In this document: one piece after another, positions 38,601-49,499 of the stretch
Position numbering within the stretch: the stretch's first letter is position 1
Layout of the letters: each line of letters opens with the position of its first letter
From: Quercus robur
Taxonomy: Eukaryota; Streptophyta; Magnoliopsida; Fagales; Fagaceae
Direction: 5' to 3'
Length of the DNA stretch: 64,000 bases
NCBI RefSeq assembly: GCF_932294415.1
Contig: NC_065541.1
Coordinates: 55,344,290 to 55,408,289 of the forward strand
Notes under the pieces: generated by a model
Seen by the model: the letters and a program-made list of their open reading frames with translations, nothing else
What the model was told of the DNA's origin: nothing
Databases searched by the model: none
Position numbers and translations under genes: made by a program

Positions 38601-41600
38601 TCAAGTAGAGGTATCGAATGGAGGCTTTGTCAAAATGAATGTTCTTTTGTGGAACTGCAAAGGTGCTTTAAATCCAGATTTCAAGAGAAGCATTCTGGAA
38701 ATGATGGTGAATCACTTTCCTATGATAATGGTGATCACTGAAACAAGAGTTGGGGGAGATAGAGCTAGGAAGATTATTGAAGACCTTCCTTTTGATGGGT
38801 CTTTTGTGGCTGATACAATAGGATACGCTGGAGGCTTATGGCTGCTCTGAAAGAAGGATGAGGTGGATATTTCAGTGATCTCCTCCACAGAATAGGAAAT
38901 TCACACAACTGTGAAGGTATGCTTTAATAACATTTCATGGCTTTTATCATCTATATATGCTAGTCCTTGTATGGTTGAAAGGAAAATTCTTTGGTCAAAT
39001 CTGTCGCAAGTAGCTCAATTACACAATATATCGTGGTTGCTTTTGGGAGATTTTAATGAGGTTCTTACTGGTGAGGACAAGTTTGGGGGCAAAAGCATTA
39101 ATCTCAATAGAGCCTTGGATTTTAAAGATTGTTTAGATACTTGCAATCTTCTGGATTTAGGCTTCTCTGGGCCAAAATACACCTGGTCAAACCGAAGGCA
39201 GTTGACAGATTTAATTCTGGAAAGAATTGACAGGTGCTTTGCTAACCCCTCTTGGAGAATTCTTTTTCCAGAGGCTTCGGTAACGCATCTACCCAGGGTT
39301 TTTTCTGATCATTATCCTGTTTTACTGGAGCTTGCAAAACCACCTGCTGAGATGAGAAACAAACCTTTTAGATTTCAGTCAATGTGGCTGCTGCATCCTG
39401 AATTTCCAGGTGTAGTTAAAGATTCATGGGATAGGGAACCTTCACTCAATAATGCGATTTCTATTTTTACAAGGAAAGGCAAGCATTGGAATGTTAATGT
39501 CTTTGGTAATCTATTTGACAGAAAAAGGAAAGTGCTTGCGAGACTAAATGGAGCACAAAAAGCATTAGCAAATAATCCTAGTGATTCCCTTTTACAACTT
39601 GAGAAGCAACTGATTGAAGATTATAACCTCATTATGCTTCAAGAGGAGGAGTATTGGGCACTTAAGTTTCATCTAAACTGGGCTTCATTTGGGGATAGGA
39701 ACACGTCCTTCTTTCACGTTTCAACTGTGGTGAGAAGGAACAGAAATAAAATTAGGTGCATTAAAGACAACAATGGGGAGTGGATCATGGAGGAAGAGGG
39801 AGTTAAGGAGTTCATTTTGACTGGATATAAAAAGCTATTCTCGACTGAGCTGAATTACCCTACTTTCTCTTCGGAGGTTAGCCATTTCTCTAGCTGCTTC
39901 CTGACTGAAGAGGAAAAAAACAGACTTAGTTAGCAAATTTCGGAGGAAGAAATCAGAGCTGGCCTGTGGGCTCTTAAGGCCTTTAAAGCCCCGGGGCCTG
40001 ACGGTCTTCATGCAGGCTTTTTTCAGTATTTTTGACATGATGTCAAAGAATCAATGTGTATGGAGATTAAAAGGATTTTTGCTTTGGGGTCTATGCCTGA
40101 CTACTTAAATAGAACATTAATCTTGCTTATTCCTAAGTGTCAACATCCAGAGACATTTGGAAGTTACAGACCCATCAGCCTATGTAACTCTGTGTATAAG
40201 GTTGTTACAAAGATTGTTGTGGGAAGGATTCGTCCTCTTCTCAACAAACTTGTCTCTCCGGTTCAGACTGCATTTGTTCTAAGCAGGAGAGGTCTGGACA
40301 ATATTATAATTGCACAAAAGTTGATCCACTCCATTGACAACAAAAGGGGGAAAGAGGGGTACATGGCGATCAAAGTGGATTTGGAGAAGGCCTATGATCG
40401 GCTTGAATGGAATTTTATACATAAAGTCCTCCAAGCTTATCATTTTCCTAGCAAGTTGATCACTCTAATAATGAGTTGTGTGTCCTTAACAAGTATCTCT
40501 ATCCTATTTAATGGAAGCATGATGGACTCTTTCAAACCCTCAAGGGGCATTCGACAGGGAGATTCGTTGTCCCCATTCCTGTTTATTCTTTACATGGAGT
40601 ACCTTGGAAGCCTCATTGATAAGGAATGCATTGAAGGGGATTAGGTCCCAATTAAGGCTTCCTAAGGAAATTTAGAGATATCGCACCTATTTTTTGTGGA
40701 CGACTTAATATTTTTCGCGAAGGCTAATGAGGAAGGGAGTGAAGCCATAAAGGAGGTGTTGGATCTGTTTTGCAGTGATTCTGGGCAGAAAGTCAGCTCA
40801 GCTAAGTCTCGGATATACTTCTCTCATAATGTGGAAGCTGGTCTAAAATCTATGATTTGTGAAAACTTAAACATCCAAGCCACCAACAACTTGGGAAAGT
40901 ACCTGGGATTCCCTTTGAAGCATAAGGGTTCAGATCGGAATCAGTTTAAATTTGTTGCTGAGAGGGTCATTAACAAGCTGGCTAGTTGGAAAGCCCAGCT
41001 TCTATCTTTTGCCGGAAGGACAGTATTAGTTAAATCAGTCTTGTCCGCCATTCCAAACTATGTTATGAAAGGTGCTGCCCTTCCCTCCCATCTGCGTGAA
41101 AAGCTTGACAAGATTAGTAGGGATTTTCTATAGGGCACCACGCAAGAAAAAAAGAAGATGCATATGGTGGAGTGGAGTAAAATTATCAAAACTAAATAGG
41201 AAGGAGGACTTGGCATTCAGGCAGCAAAGGCAAAGAATATAACCCTTCTAGCTAAATTAAACTGGAGAATGTACCATGAACGCGACTCCCTGTGGTCAAG
41301 AGTTTTACTGAACAAGTATTGCACCCAAGCTCGAAAAAATGCCAGGGACCTGGACAAACTTCCTTGTTCTGTTAACTGGAAAGAAATTAAACAGGGATTC
41401 TCGGTTTTCATGAAGGGAATAGGATGGAATGTAGGGAGTAACTCCAAGCTAAAATTTTGGTCTGATAATTGGGTCAAGGGCAAATCAGTTAGGGAGCTAA
41501 TTCAGGGACCTCTCTGCTAGGCAGAGCAAGAAATCACTATTGAAGAGATGAGACAAGGAGGTGAATGGCTGTGGAATGCCATTTCTTTTGATCTGCCACC

Positions 41601-42691
41601 ATGTATAAAAGGAAGAATCCTTGCCACACCCATTCAGCTATATAGGGTGAAAGGGGACTCTATGAACTGGAAAGCCTCAAAGGATGGGGAGTTCACTGTG
41701 GCATCAGCGTAAGACCTGAGGAAGAGTGCAATGATGGTTTCAAAGGGAGTTGGATCTGGAAAATCGACTCACTACCAAGGATTTGTCACTTTCTCTGGCT
41801 GTGTCATCATAATAGTGTACCAGTTAGGGAGGTAATTGCATCGAGAGGAATTGAATGTGAAGTCGTGTGCGCCCTCTATGCAACTATGATGCAGAAACTA
41901 TAATTCATATGTTGAGGGATTGCCCCTTTGCAATGGCTTTTTGGAGAAAAATTGGTGTGCCAGCTGATTTGAAATCCACCTTTAGTCTTGATATTCTTAA
42001 ATGGCTCGAAACCAACTGTGTGTGCAACTCGTTGATCAAGGTGAAAGGTTGTCCGTGGAAGACAATGCTCACATTTGCTGTTTGGTCACTCTGGAAGCAT
42101 AGGAACAGGGTAGTGTTTGAAAACACTACACTAAACCCCAAACTTCATGACTCATGTCTGAAGCAAGCCATTGAGTATGTGTACTGTGTGGGGAAATCAT
42201 TTAGAACCATACAAGTAAGGTACTCCCATGTCAAATGGAATAGACCAATGGAAGGATGGTGTAAGTTAAATTCAAATGGAGCTTCTTTGGGAAATCCGGG
42301 GAGAGTAGGGGGTGGAGGATTAATTCGAGATCATAGAGGTGCCTAGATTAGAGGTTACACTCATAATATAGGATTCACTACAAGTGTTATAGTTGAATTT
42401 TGGGCATTGCGGGATGGGCTGCAGCTTGCATTACAGTTGGGAGTTGTCTGCCTGGAAGTTGAACTCAATGCAAAAGTGGTGGTAAACCTGATTCTATCTA
42501 ATTCAGTCACTAATAGGGACTATTCCTCTCTCTTGAATGATTGTAGGTACCTTCTTAGCAGGTTCCAACAAACCAGGGTGAGCCACACCTATCGGGAAGC
42601 AAACAGAGCAGCTGATGGATTGGCAAAGGAGGGATGTATGCAGCAAGAAGATTTGTTATTTTGTTTAATCCCCCTACCCCTGATATTGTAG
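38590..42691 (+). pseudogene. LINE ORF2 remnant: endonuclease, reverse transcriptase, RNase H
   Basis: The frame opens with ATGATG at 38590, overlapping the ORF1 stop, then MNVLLWNCKGA begins the endonuclease (to about 39350, ending FSDHYPVLLEL). Reverse transcriptase runs from about 40150 (GSYRPISLCNSVYK, IKVDLEKAYDRLEW, RGIRQGDSLSPFLF) to the FVDD box near 40695, where the family has FADD. RNase H lies at about 42250-42650 (LNSNGASLGNPGR ... HTYREANRAADGLAKEG), with Asn where the first catalytic Asp is expected. About ten stops break it: among others at 38848-38850, 40033-40035, 40642-40644 and 41131-41133, several at positions where the family has Trp. A frame change lies between 41520 and 41867. 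It cannot encode a working protein. Confidence 0.92.
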
Positions 42692-42802
42692 CTGTTGTTA
42701 ATGAAGATGCTACTAGTCTATACTATGTAAGGCGTGTAGCCAATAATTTGCCTTTAATGGCTATTTAAGTTCAATAAAGATCCATCTTAACCACAAAAAA
42801 AA

Positions 42803-42817
42803 AAAAGTGGTAGTTTG
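42803..42817. repeat. LINE target-site duplication, 3' copy
   Basis: AAAAGTGGTAGTTTG directly after the A tail. The first four A residues merge with the tail, so the border within the A run is arbitrary. Confidence 0.95.
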
Positions 42818-42874
42818 AGTTGTAAAGAGAATTCTTTGTTTTAATTACCTCTCTTAATGCAAGTTATGGACACA

Positions 42875-43035
42875 ATATTTTCATAAAAATTTCACAATAA
42901 AATCTATATGACAAGTTGTTAATGGTAAGAAAAAAAAATAATGTCACTAATAGGTCTAGATGAGAACCAATAACAACTTACTATGTAAACTTAATTATAA
43001 AATTGTTATAAAAATATTCTGTCAATAGCACTATT
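42875..43035. mobile_element. MITE, family B
   Basis: The left end ACAATATTTTCATAAAAATT and the right end AAATTGTTATAAAAATATT are inverted. The centre has GACAAGTTGTTAATGG and CCAATAACAACTTAC. Non-coding. Confidence 0.55.
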
Positions 43036-43250
43036 TTTTTTTCTAAAGAAAAATAGTACTAATTTAAAAAGTTTAGATATATAATAAAATGTCATAATAT
43101 TTTCACAATACTCTTTGTTTTTTTTATTGTGGTCCATCCTAGCCTAATATTTTATTATTTTATTTTATTTTATTTTGACATATGAAAGATTTGATACCTC
43201 AACTGTTGTGAAAATTTGTTGTGTTTTAATACAATTGTAATTTTTATTTA

Positions 43251-44237
43251 GGGTGCGTTTGTTTCCGCAGTAAATGGAATCCAGAAAATATTTTACACCA
43301 CGGGGTGTGTTTGGATTGGCCGGAAAATTCAGTCAAACGAAAAATGATTTCCGTTGACCGTAAAATACCCAGCTATGACCCGTAAATCATTTTACACTTT
43401 TATTTTACCTTTAAACCATTTTCACTCTTCTCAGAAAATTTCTCTCCTCACTTACTCTCATCACTCACGCCAAGCCCAAGTCGAAGGACGGAGAGAGCTA
43501 TCGCCGGTGAAGCCCAGATCTAGTCCCTGACCCATGGCCTCGTCGGTCTAATCACGCCACTCAAACCCATCGCTGATCTAATTGTGCCGCCTCAACTCCT
43601 CCATTTTGATCAAACCCATCTCCGATGAACCCAGCTAAACCCACCCCGATTTCACCACATCCCAGTCCTTGACCTACGGCCTTGCCGATCTGATCGCACC
43701 GCTCAAACCCATCGTTGATCTGATCGCACCGCCTCAACTCCTCTGTTTTGATCAAACCCATCTCCGATGAACCCAGCTAAACCCACCCCAATTTCACCAC
43801 ATCCCAGTCCCCGTCCCACGGCCCCGTAGATCTGATCGCGCTGCTCAAACCCATCGCCGATATGATCGCGCCGCCTTAGCTCCTCCGTCGTGCTCAAACC
43901 CATCTTTGATGAACTTAGCTAAACCCATGATTGGTCTTGTGACTTTTGATTTTGATTGTGTTAAATGTTTTTATTTTGATTTTTGGTTGTGTTAAGTGTA
44001 TATTTTGAAATTTTTTGTAATAAAATTTGTTTGGATGCTAAGAAAATGGTTGAGAAAATGTGAAAAATTTGTAGGAAAATAGCATTTTTAGAATGTTACC
44101 AAACACCAGAAATCGATTTTCAGACTATTTTCCATTGTAAAACGAAACATTCGGATTTCATTTTCTTTACGGGAATTCACTTTCCCCTGCATTAATTTTA
44201 CACTCGGAATTTGATTTAAATTGAACCAAATGCAGCC
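43251..44237. mobile_element. Non-autonomous PIF/Harbinger element with repeat-expanded core
   Basis: TTA (43248-43250 and 44238-44240) flanks both ends. The left terminus is GGGTGCGTTTG; the right terminus, complemented, is GGCTGCATTTG. Subterminal AGAAAATATTTTACACC and CCGTTGACCG words are shared with the element at 62529-63396. The 987-bp element encodes no transposase; its GC-rich core is a minisatellite. TSD length and TIRs support PIF/Harbinger. Confidence 0.78.
43560..43930. repeat. 142-bp minisatellite, about 2.6 copies, in the PIF/Harbinger core
   Basis: CTCAAACCCATCG starts at 43560, 43702 and 43844, an exact 142-bp spacing. Each unit continues with a GATC-rich stretch (TGATCGC.CCGCC), CTCAACTCCTC, GATCAAACCCATCTCCGATG and CCCAGCTAAACCCACCCC. 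The third copy is partial and more diverged. Confidence 0.9.
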
Positions 44238-46235
44238 TTAGTAAATTTCCTTACATGATATACACGTGTCCCACTCACTGCCTTTATTTATTTATTTTTT
44301 CCTTCACTTTTTTCTCATCCACCTGTTTCTTCCTCCATTCCCATTAGATATCTTTTCTTTTCCTCCACTCACCATTTTGTCTCTTCTTCAGGTCTTCTTC
44401 CTCACCCAAAATACAGTTCTTCTTCTTCACCCAAAAGACAAGAAGAAAGAAATATATTACACACACAAAAAAATGAGAGAAGAAGAAGCCGCAACGGCAG
44501 AAGAAGAATCACGCAGTAGAAGAAGAAGCCTGCAGCAACAGTGGGTTTATGGGTTTATGTTGGAATTGAAAATTGCAAATTTGATTTAGAATTTTGCATT
44601 TTGTTTGGTTGGTTAGAAGTTGGAGGAAAGGAAAGAAATAAGAACCACTACTATCTGCATGGTGCGATTCTTCTTTTGGGCTTCTTGCAATTGACAAGGA
44701 GGGAGCATATAGAGTGTAGAGAAATTCTTCTCCTACATGACGGCATTTTTTTATAGTGATCTTGGTAAAATTGGGATTTCAAAATAAAAATAAGGGCAGT
44801 TTAGGGATAATGTTGAAAATGACCAACGGTCACATTTCAAACTTATTTATGTTTTCGGCAAAGTAGATCCACAAGGTCCATTTTCAAAACGCGATAGTCC
44901 TTCGTATTTGGAAAAGCTGCTTTTTGATAACACGCGAATCCACGATGGCAATAATTTACCAAATTTCGATGTATTTGGATACCACTTATTTTGTTGAAAA
45001 CTGAAAACAATAAAAAATAATAATAAATTTAGTGTTCACCAAAGGGTTACTGTAGATATGCCTATTTGCACAGTTTTTATTTATAGATGCAATAGGCGCT
45101 GGTATAAATAAAATAAAATAAAAAAAAATAAAAAAATAAAATAAAAAAAAGGCCTAAAACGCGTTTTGCTGAAAAACGTGGACACAGTAATCGATACCCC
45201 AACGGTACCTAAAAGTGTAAACAAACGTACACTATAGCATGGAAGAAATGCTAAATTGCAATCTGGAGAAGTAGCAATGGGACATTGACCACCGCCATCA
45301 AAGTAACATGATCCTATATGGTGCCACTTTATACCTGCAGACAACCATGCGTCAGTGTAATAACTTTTATCAGTTTATAACAGATTAAAGGAAGCTTCCA
45401 CCCTCAAATTTTATTTTATTTTTAAAAGCCATAGTGAATGTGGAAAGTATTATGCCAGGGAAAAGAATAATCCAATGATAAAATGAAATAAGCCAGAGTG
45501 ACAAAAATGACAAGAGCAACAATATATCACAAGAATAAAGAGACCAGCCAAATCACTTGAAACCCTTTCCAGCCCCAGACTAGTCTATTATTAAGTCTAG
45601 ATGAGTTTGATCATCTTTGCTGCAGACTACCCAAGGAAGAACTATTTTCATATATTAGACTGGAAAAATTAAAGGAGGTGGTGTAAGAAATTATAGTTCA
45701 TCGAGCAATTGTTCTTTTTGGTGAAGAAAATGATAGATTGGTATCAAAAAATAAAACAAAGCTCAAGATTTTCTTCTGATAACATATGATTAGCAAGGAC
45801 TGGGAAGACATGGACTAACTCCTAAGAGTTGAATTTATAAATCACATTTCTAGGAAAGGAGAGCACATCAAATCTTATCTTCTGATAACAAAAAGGAACT
45901 ATCTTATGATTTTTACATATATCCAAGTTAATCACAGAGAAACATCTTTTCCAGAAACCACCATTTTAACTTCAGTTAGACAGTGGGAAGTGGGAACACT
46001 CCCAATCCCCCACAAACTTCAAAAGCATGATGTGTAGATATACCCAATACTTCATCTGATTTAAAATAGACAAGCCTATGTTTTACCTCTCATTATTATT
46101 ATCTTTCTATATAAGTAAAACAAAGTTTCTTTGATAAGAGGAGGATGACATTCCTGCACAAAAATGTAAATAACGTTTATATTGGTTACTCTCAAGTCTC
46201 AACCAACTTTGAAGGCAGCAAAATCTATGATCCAC
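44238..46235. other. Intergenic stretch with a decayed family A MITE
   Basis: CT-rich sequence at 44260-44460 precedes a short Glu/Arg-rich open frame (44473-44589) that I do not regard as a gene. At about 44970-45215 a decayed family A MITE (TATTTGGATACCACTTATTTTG) is recognisable. Immediately right of it, at 45229-45334 on the minus strand, lies a further exon-like frame (WHHIGSCYFDGGGQCP) that may belong to the gene fragment at 46.2-46.8 kb. Confidence 0.4.
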
Positions 46236-46779
46236 CTTCAAATCAACAATGTGATATTTCTTTGGAAGTTTGGGATTCTGCAGTTCAGAGTTCAACTGAA
46301 AATCTAATGACAGAGCAACTCCTCCAAGAAGGTTTGTCTATATATATATATATATATATAAATTTATGTGAACTACGGAACTTACCTATTTTGGCAACTG
46401 GACAAATCCTACAAGGCATTGTAGGCTGTAAACCAAAATTTCTATATGACTTCTATGAATAGAAAGTCTTTTCAAACAGTCATAAATATGCTGGCTCAGC
46501 AGGGATGACAACAATACTAATGGTGCTGATAATACAAAAAATGATGCTATTGGTTTCAAGATCTTTCAAAATCAAAGACATGACCATGAATATATAGGGG
46601 ACTAGCATCAAAAAGAGAAAAACGCACCTTGAAGTGCATCAACACTGGCATGAAGACATCAACTAGATAAGGAGCAACATATCTCACCCCAACAATTCTC
46701 CCCTTGACTTCAGGCTCATAATGACCAAGATAAAATAGTTGGCCTTGAAATGCATTGTTCGGTGAAGAACTCAAATTTT
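46236..46779 (-). pseudogene. Exon pair of an unidentified gene, probably a fragment
   Basis: Two minus-strand segments look like real exons. 46628-46779 (acceptor TAATGTTCAG, donor AAG/GTGCGT) encodes SSSPNNAFQGQLFYLGHYEP and VGVRYVAPYLVDVFMPVLMH. 46236-46295 (acceptor TTAGATTTTCAG, donor AAG/GTGGAT) encodes LNSELQNPKLPKKYHIVDLK. They join in phase 0. A third candidate at 45229-45334 has a donor (AGT/GTACGT) and a TGAC branch-like site, but its best acceptor does not keep the frame. I do not recognise the protein, and I find no start, stop or further exons up to GAE. It may be a gene truncated by the MITE-rich DNA to its left, or part of a gene with exons I cannot see. Confidence 0.35.
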
Positions 46780-47824
46780 CTGAACATTAAAGCAATGCTT
46801 ATTGAAAGGAGAAACAGGTATTACATTGAAAGTGCACCAAACTAAGAATTCCTAATGAAGAAAAGGCATTAAAAGGCCAAATACACCACGGATGAAAATT
46901 TTAAAGAGAAAAATCTGCAAGTAAAACCATCTATTTGTCATTTCACAGTGCCTAAACTTAGGAGATGATAATAATTCCAACTACAGCCACGTCTGCAACT
47001 ATATGTATTCATTGTTTCCTTTAAAAGAATAAGCTTCCCCTCAATTCCCAACTCAGCTTAAAAAGAACTTCATCTCTAATATATGAGTTCTTCACAATTA
47101 AACAATCACTCTGTGGGGATACAAACACAGAAAACCTCCACTAGAAGATGTAACTTGAAAGTCTAATACCACATTGCCCATGGAGAAATGATGACTATTG
47201 TAGCTAGTTAAATGCAACACAGAAGAAGATTTGTTATTTACTCTAAAAATAAAAATAAAAATTAAAAAAAAGTGATGTGGTATGATATTTACAGCTAAGT
47301 GTTTATGTCAAAAATAGGTTGGTTCTGAAAGGTAAAAGTACACTACAAAAACAGTCACCATCAAAACATTAGCCATACAAGGTAAAATTGTGAACATCAT
47401 GAATAAAAGAAGCCTCTTTATGAGCAATAAATTATGCATTACATATAAGTTGATTCATTTAGTAACGAAAAAGGAAGAACCAAACTGTCGTGTGAGTTTT
47501 ATTAAATTGCATTACAATGATACATGTCCACCAATCAGCATATGCGCTCTATTAGTTGTGAATTCTACAAGGCCGAAACTACAACAATTACATTCCAGAG
47601 AAAGAAAAAGATGTTCTGGTTTTGTTTGATACAGCTTCGGAGTGGGTGCCCAGCATCCACAAAACTTCTTCAATGTAGGACACAAAGTTCCTCCTTATAT
47701 GGCATCATTAAGATATACGAAGAGAAGATAATTGTGCAACGAACATAAAAAGATCAAAAAAACAATCTTAAGGATCATAATAAACAGAATTCAAAAGACT
47801 CTACCACACAATCGAACGAATATG
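46780..47824. other. Stretch between the exon pair and GAE
   Basis: No gene seen. The last 100-300 bp before 47825 are presumably the GAE 3' UTR. Confidence 0.45.
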
Positions 47825-49141
47825 TTACCCAGAAGACTTCTTCCCAGCAGAATAGTAATTGAGGTACCACTTAACAAACTTCTTTAAACCTGTCTCCAGA
47901 TCTGTGGTGGGCTTATACCCAAACTCCCTCTGAGCATAGCTGATATTCGCGTGGGTATACGGAACATCCCCATTTCGTGGCAACTGCATTACATTCTTCT
48001 TGGCCTTCACCTTCAAAAGCTTCTCCAAAATACCCACAAGATCTGTAACCGGGACAGGTGACGTATTCCCCAGATTGAAAACTCGCAATTGGGCTGGCCC
48101 CTTCTTCTTCCCACCACTCCCAGTACTCTTCTCCGCGGTATCCAATGACCCCAAGCACCCCTTCACAATATCATCAATGTAGGTAAAATCCCTAGCAACC
48201 GTGCCATGATTAGGCCCTTCAAAGATCGAAATCGCCTTCCCTTTCAATATAGCCTTTGTGAAAAAGAAATAAGCCATATCAGGCCGCCCCCATGGACCAT
48301 AAACCGTGAAAAACCTCAACCCAGTTAGCGAAAGACCATAAATATGATTATAAGTATGTGCAATTTCTTCACCAGCTTTCTTAGTAGCAGCATACAAACT
48401 AGCAGGCTGGTCTGTTCGATCTTTTTCCGAAAAGGGCACCTTAGTATTAAGTCCATAAACCGAACTAGACGAAGCCCACACAATTGCAGGTTGTGGATTC
48501 ACAGATTTACAAACTTCTAACAAGCTAACAAAACCAGCAAGATTACTATGTACATAAGATAGAGGATTTTCCATAGCATACCTCACTCCAGCTTGAGCTG
48601 CCAAATGCAACACATGGGTAAAAGTCACGAGCTCAAAAAGCTTCTTCAAAAGCGTCATGTCATTGATATCTCCTTCTACAATGAAAACTCCCGAACGCTC
48701 CAAAAGCGCTTGCCTTGATCGCTTCAACGTTGGGTCATAGTAGTCATTGAAATTGTCGATGCCCACCACGCCGTCCCCGCGCCGCTTCAGCGCAGCGGAG
48801 ACATGGGTTCCGACGAACCCGGCAGCTCCGGTAACGAGCACGGACATGCCACCTTTGCCGGAACGGACCCGGGCGGAGGTCCGGACCCTTTTTTCCCAAG
48901 TGGGTCCGCCCCAATTGTTAGTTCCGAGAGCTCGGCGAGTTGGGTCATCTGATTTGGACGAAGACGGAGATCGGAAAAAGACGGAGAGGAAGATTAAGCC
49001 GAAGAAAACTAAGGCCCAAAGTATGACCTTTGTGAGCGAGAAGTTGTAGCGGAGTCTGTGAATGTATGAAGATTTGAACTTTCCTGGTGTTGAAGGAATG
49101 TCATTGTCATCCATGTGGGACATTGGTTTCTGCTGTGACAT
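47825..49141 (-). CDS. GAE: UDP-glucuronate 4-epimerase, Golgi type II membrane enzyme, intronless
   Basis: Interconverts UDP-glucuronate and UDP-galacturonate, the precursor of pectin backbones, in the Golgi. 438 residues, the usual length for plant GAEs. A short cytosolic tail (PSTPGKFK at 16-23) precedes a transmembrane anchor at about 38-56 and a stem. The extended SDR domain has TGAAGFVG at 104-111 (glycines 105, 108, 111, NAD binding), HLAAQAGVRYA at 179-189, SSSSVYG at 224-230 and the catalytic YAATK at 250-254. The C-terminal part has FFTVYGPWGRPDMAYF and ARDFTYIDDIVKGCLGS. The N-terminus resembles the GAE2/3/4 subgroup of Arabidopsis more than GAE1 or GAE6; that comparison is from memory. 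No introns, as is known for this family. The gene looks intact. Confidence 0.96.
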   Translation of the reverse strand: MSQQKPMSHMDDNDIPSTPGKFKSSYIHRLRYNFSLTKVILWALVFFGLIFLSVFFRSPSSSKSDDPTRRALGTNNWGGPTWEKRVRTSARVRSGKGGMSVLVTGAAGFVGTHVSAALKRRGDGVVGIDNFNDYYDPTLKRSRQALLERSGVFIVEGDINDMTLLKKLFELVTFTHVLHLAAQAGVRYAMENPLSYVHSNLAGFVSLLEVCKSVNPQPAIVWASSSSVYGLNTKVPFSEKDRTDQPASLYAATKKAGEEIAHTYNHIYGLSLTGLRFFTVYGPWGRPDMAYFFFTKAILKGKAISIFEGPNHGTVARDFTYIDDIVKGCLGSLDTAEKSTGSGGKKKGPAQLRVFNLGNTSPVPVTDLVGILEKLLKVKAKKNVMQLPRNGDVPYTHANISYAQREFGYKPTTDLETGLKKFVKWYLNYYSAGKKSSG

Positions 49142-49455
49142 TAGGGTTTGTGGAAATATGTGGGATTCTATTTTTCTCTTGGTCTTGTTGGAGATAAAGG
49201 TGTTTCCTTTTTTTTCTTTTGTTTTATCTCTTTTTCATGTTGTTGTTCAGAGAATCTTTCTGGTTTCTTGGAGGAGTGGATTTTATTGTTGTTGTTGGTT
49301 TTCTGTGTTTCTGTTTTTGTTTTTGCTTTTGTTTTTGTTTTGGGTTTTATGTAATGTGTGGCAAAAACAAAACAAAACAAAAAAGATCAAAGTTTGAGTA
49401 ATGGGGTCATTGAGGTGGATCAAAGTTAATGAGATGGGTTGTTAATATAATTTGT

Positions 49456-49499
49456 GAAGAAGAGGAAGAGAAAGAGCGAGAGAGAGAGAGAGAGAGAGA
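49456..49499. repeat. GA-rich tract and (GA)n microsatellite upstream of GAE
   Basis: GAAGAGGAAGAGAAAGAGC leads into about eleven GA units (49478-49499), roughly 340 bp upstream of the GAE start, reading (CT)n on the gene's strand. Such tracts are frequent in plant promoters and leaders; a regulatory role is not shown. Confidence 0.85.

Larger units (their letters stand above)
36595..42802 (+). mobile_element. LINE (non-LTR retrotransposon), plant L1-type, degenerate
   Basis: A 6.2-kb element bounded by a perfect 15-bp target-site duplication and ending in an A tail of at least eight bases after an AATAAA (about 42774). ORF1 has an N-terminal DUF4283-type domain and a CCHC zinc knuckle. ORF2 encodes apurinic-type endonuclease, reverse transcriptase and a C-terminal plant RNase H. 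The 5' end lies only 2 bp before the ORF1 ATG, so the element is either truncated there or lost its 5' UTR at insertion. ORF1 is open, while ORF2 carries about ten in-frame stops and at least one frameshift. On the bottom strand the insertion point reads TTTT/A, as expected for L1-type endonucleases. The perfect duplication with a decayed ORF2 suggests a moderately old copy that accumulated mainly transition mutations. Confidence 0.93.

Noticed and set aside
44473-44589. Small Glu/Arg-rich frame as a new gene
   Set aside because: Simple-sequence coding (GAAGAAGAA) without splice partners or homology I can name.
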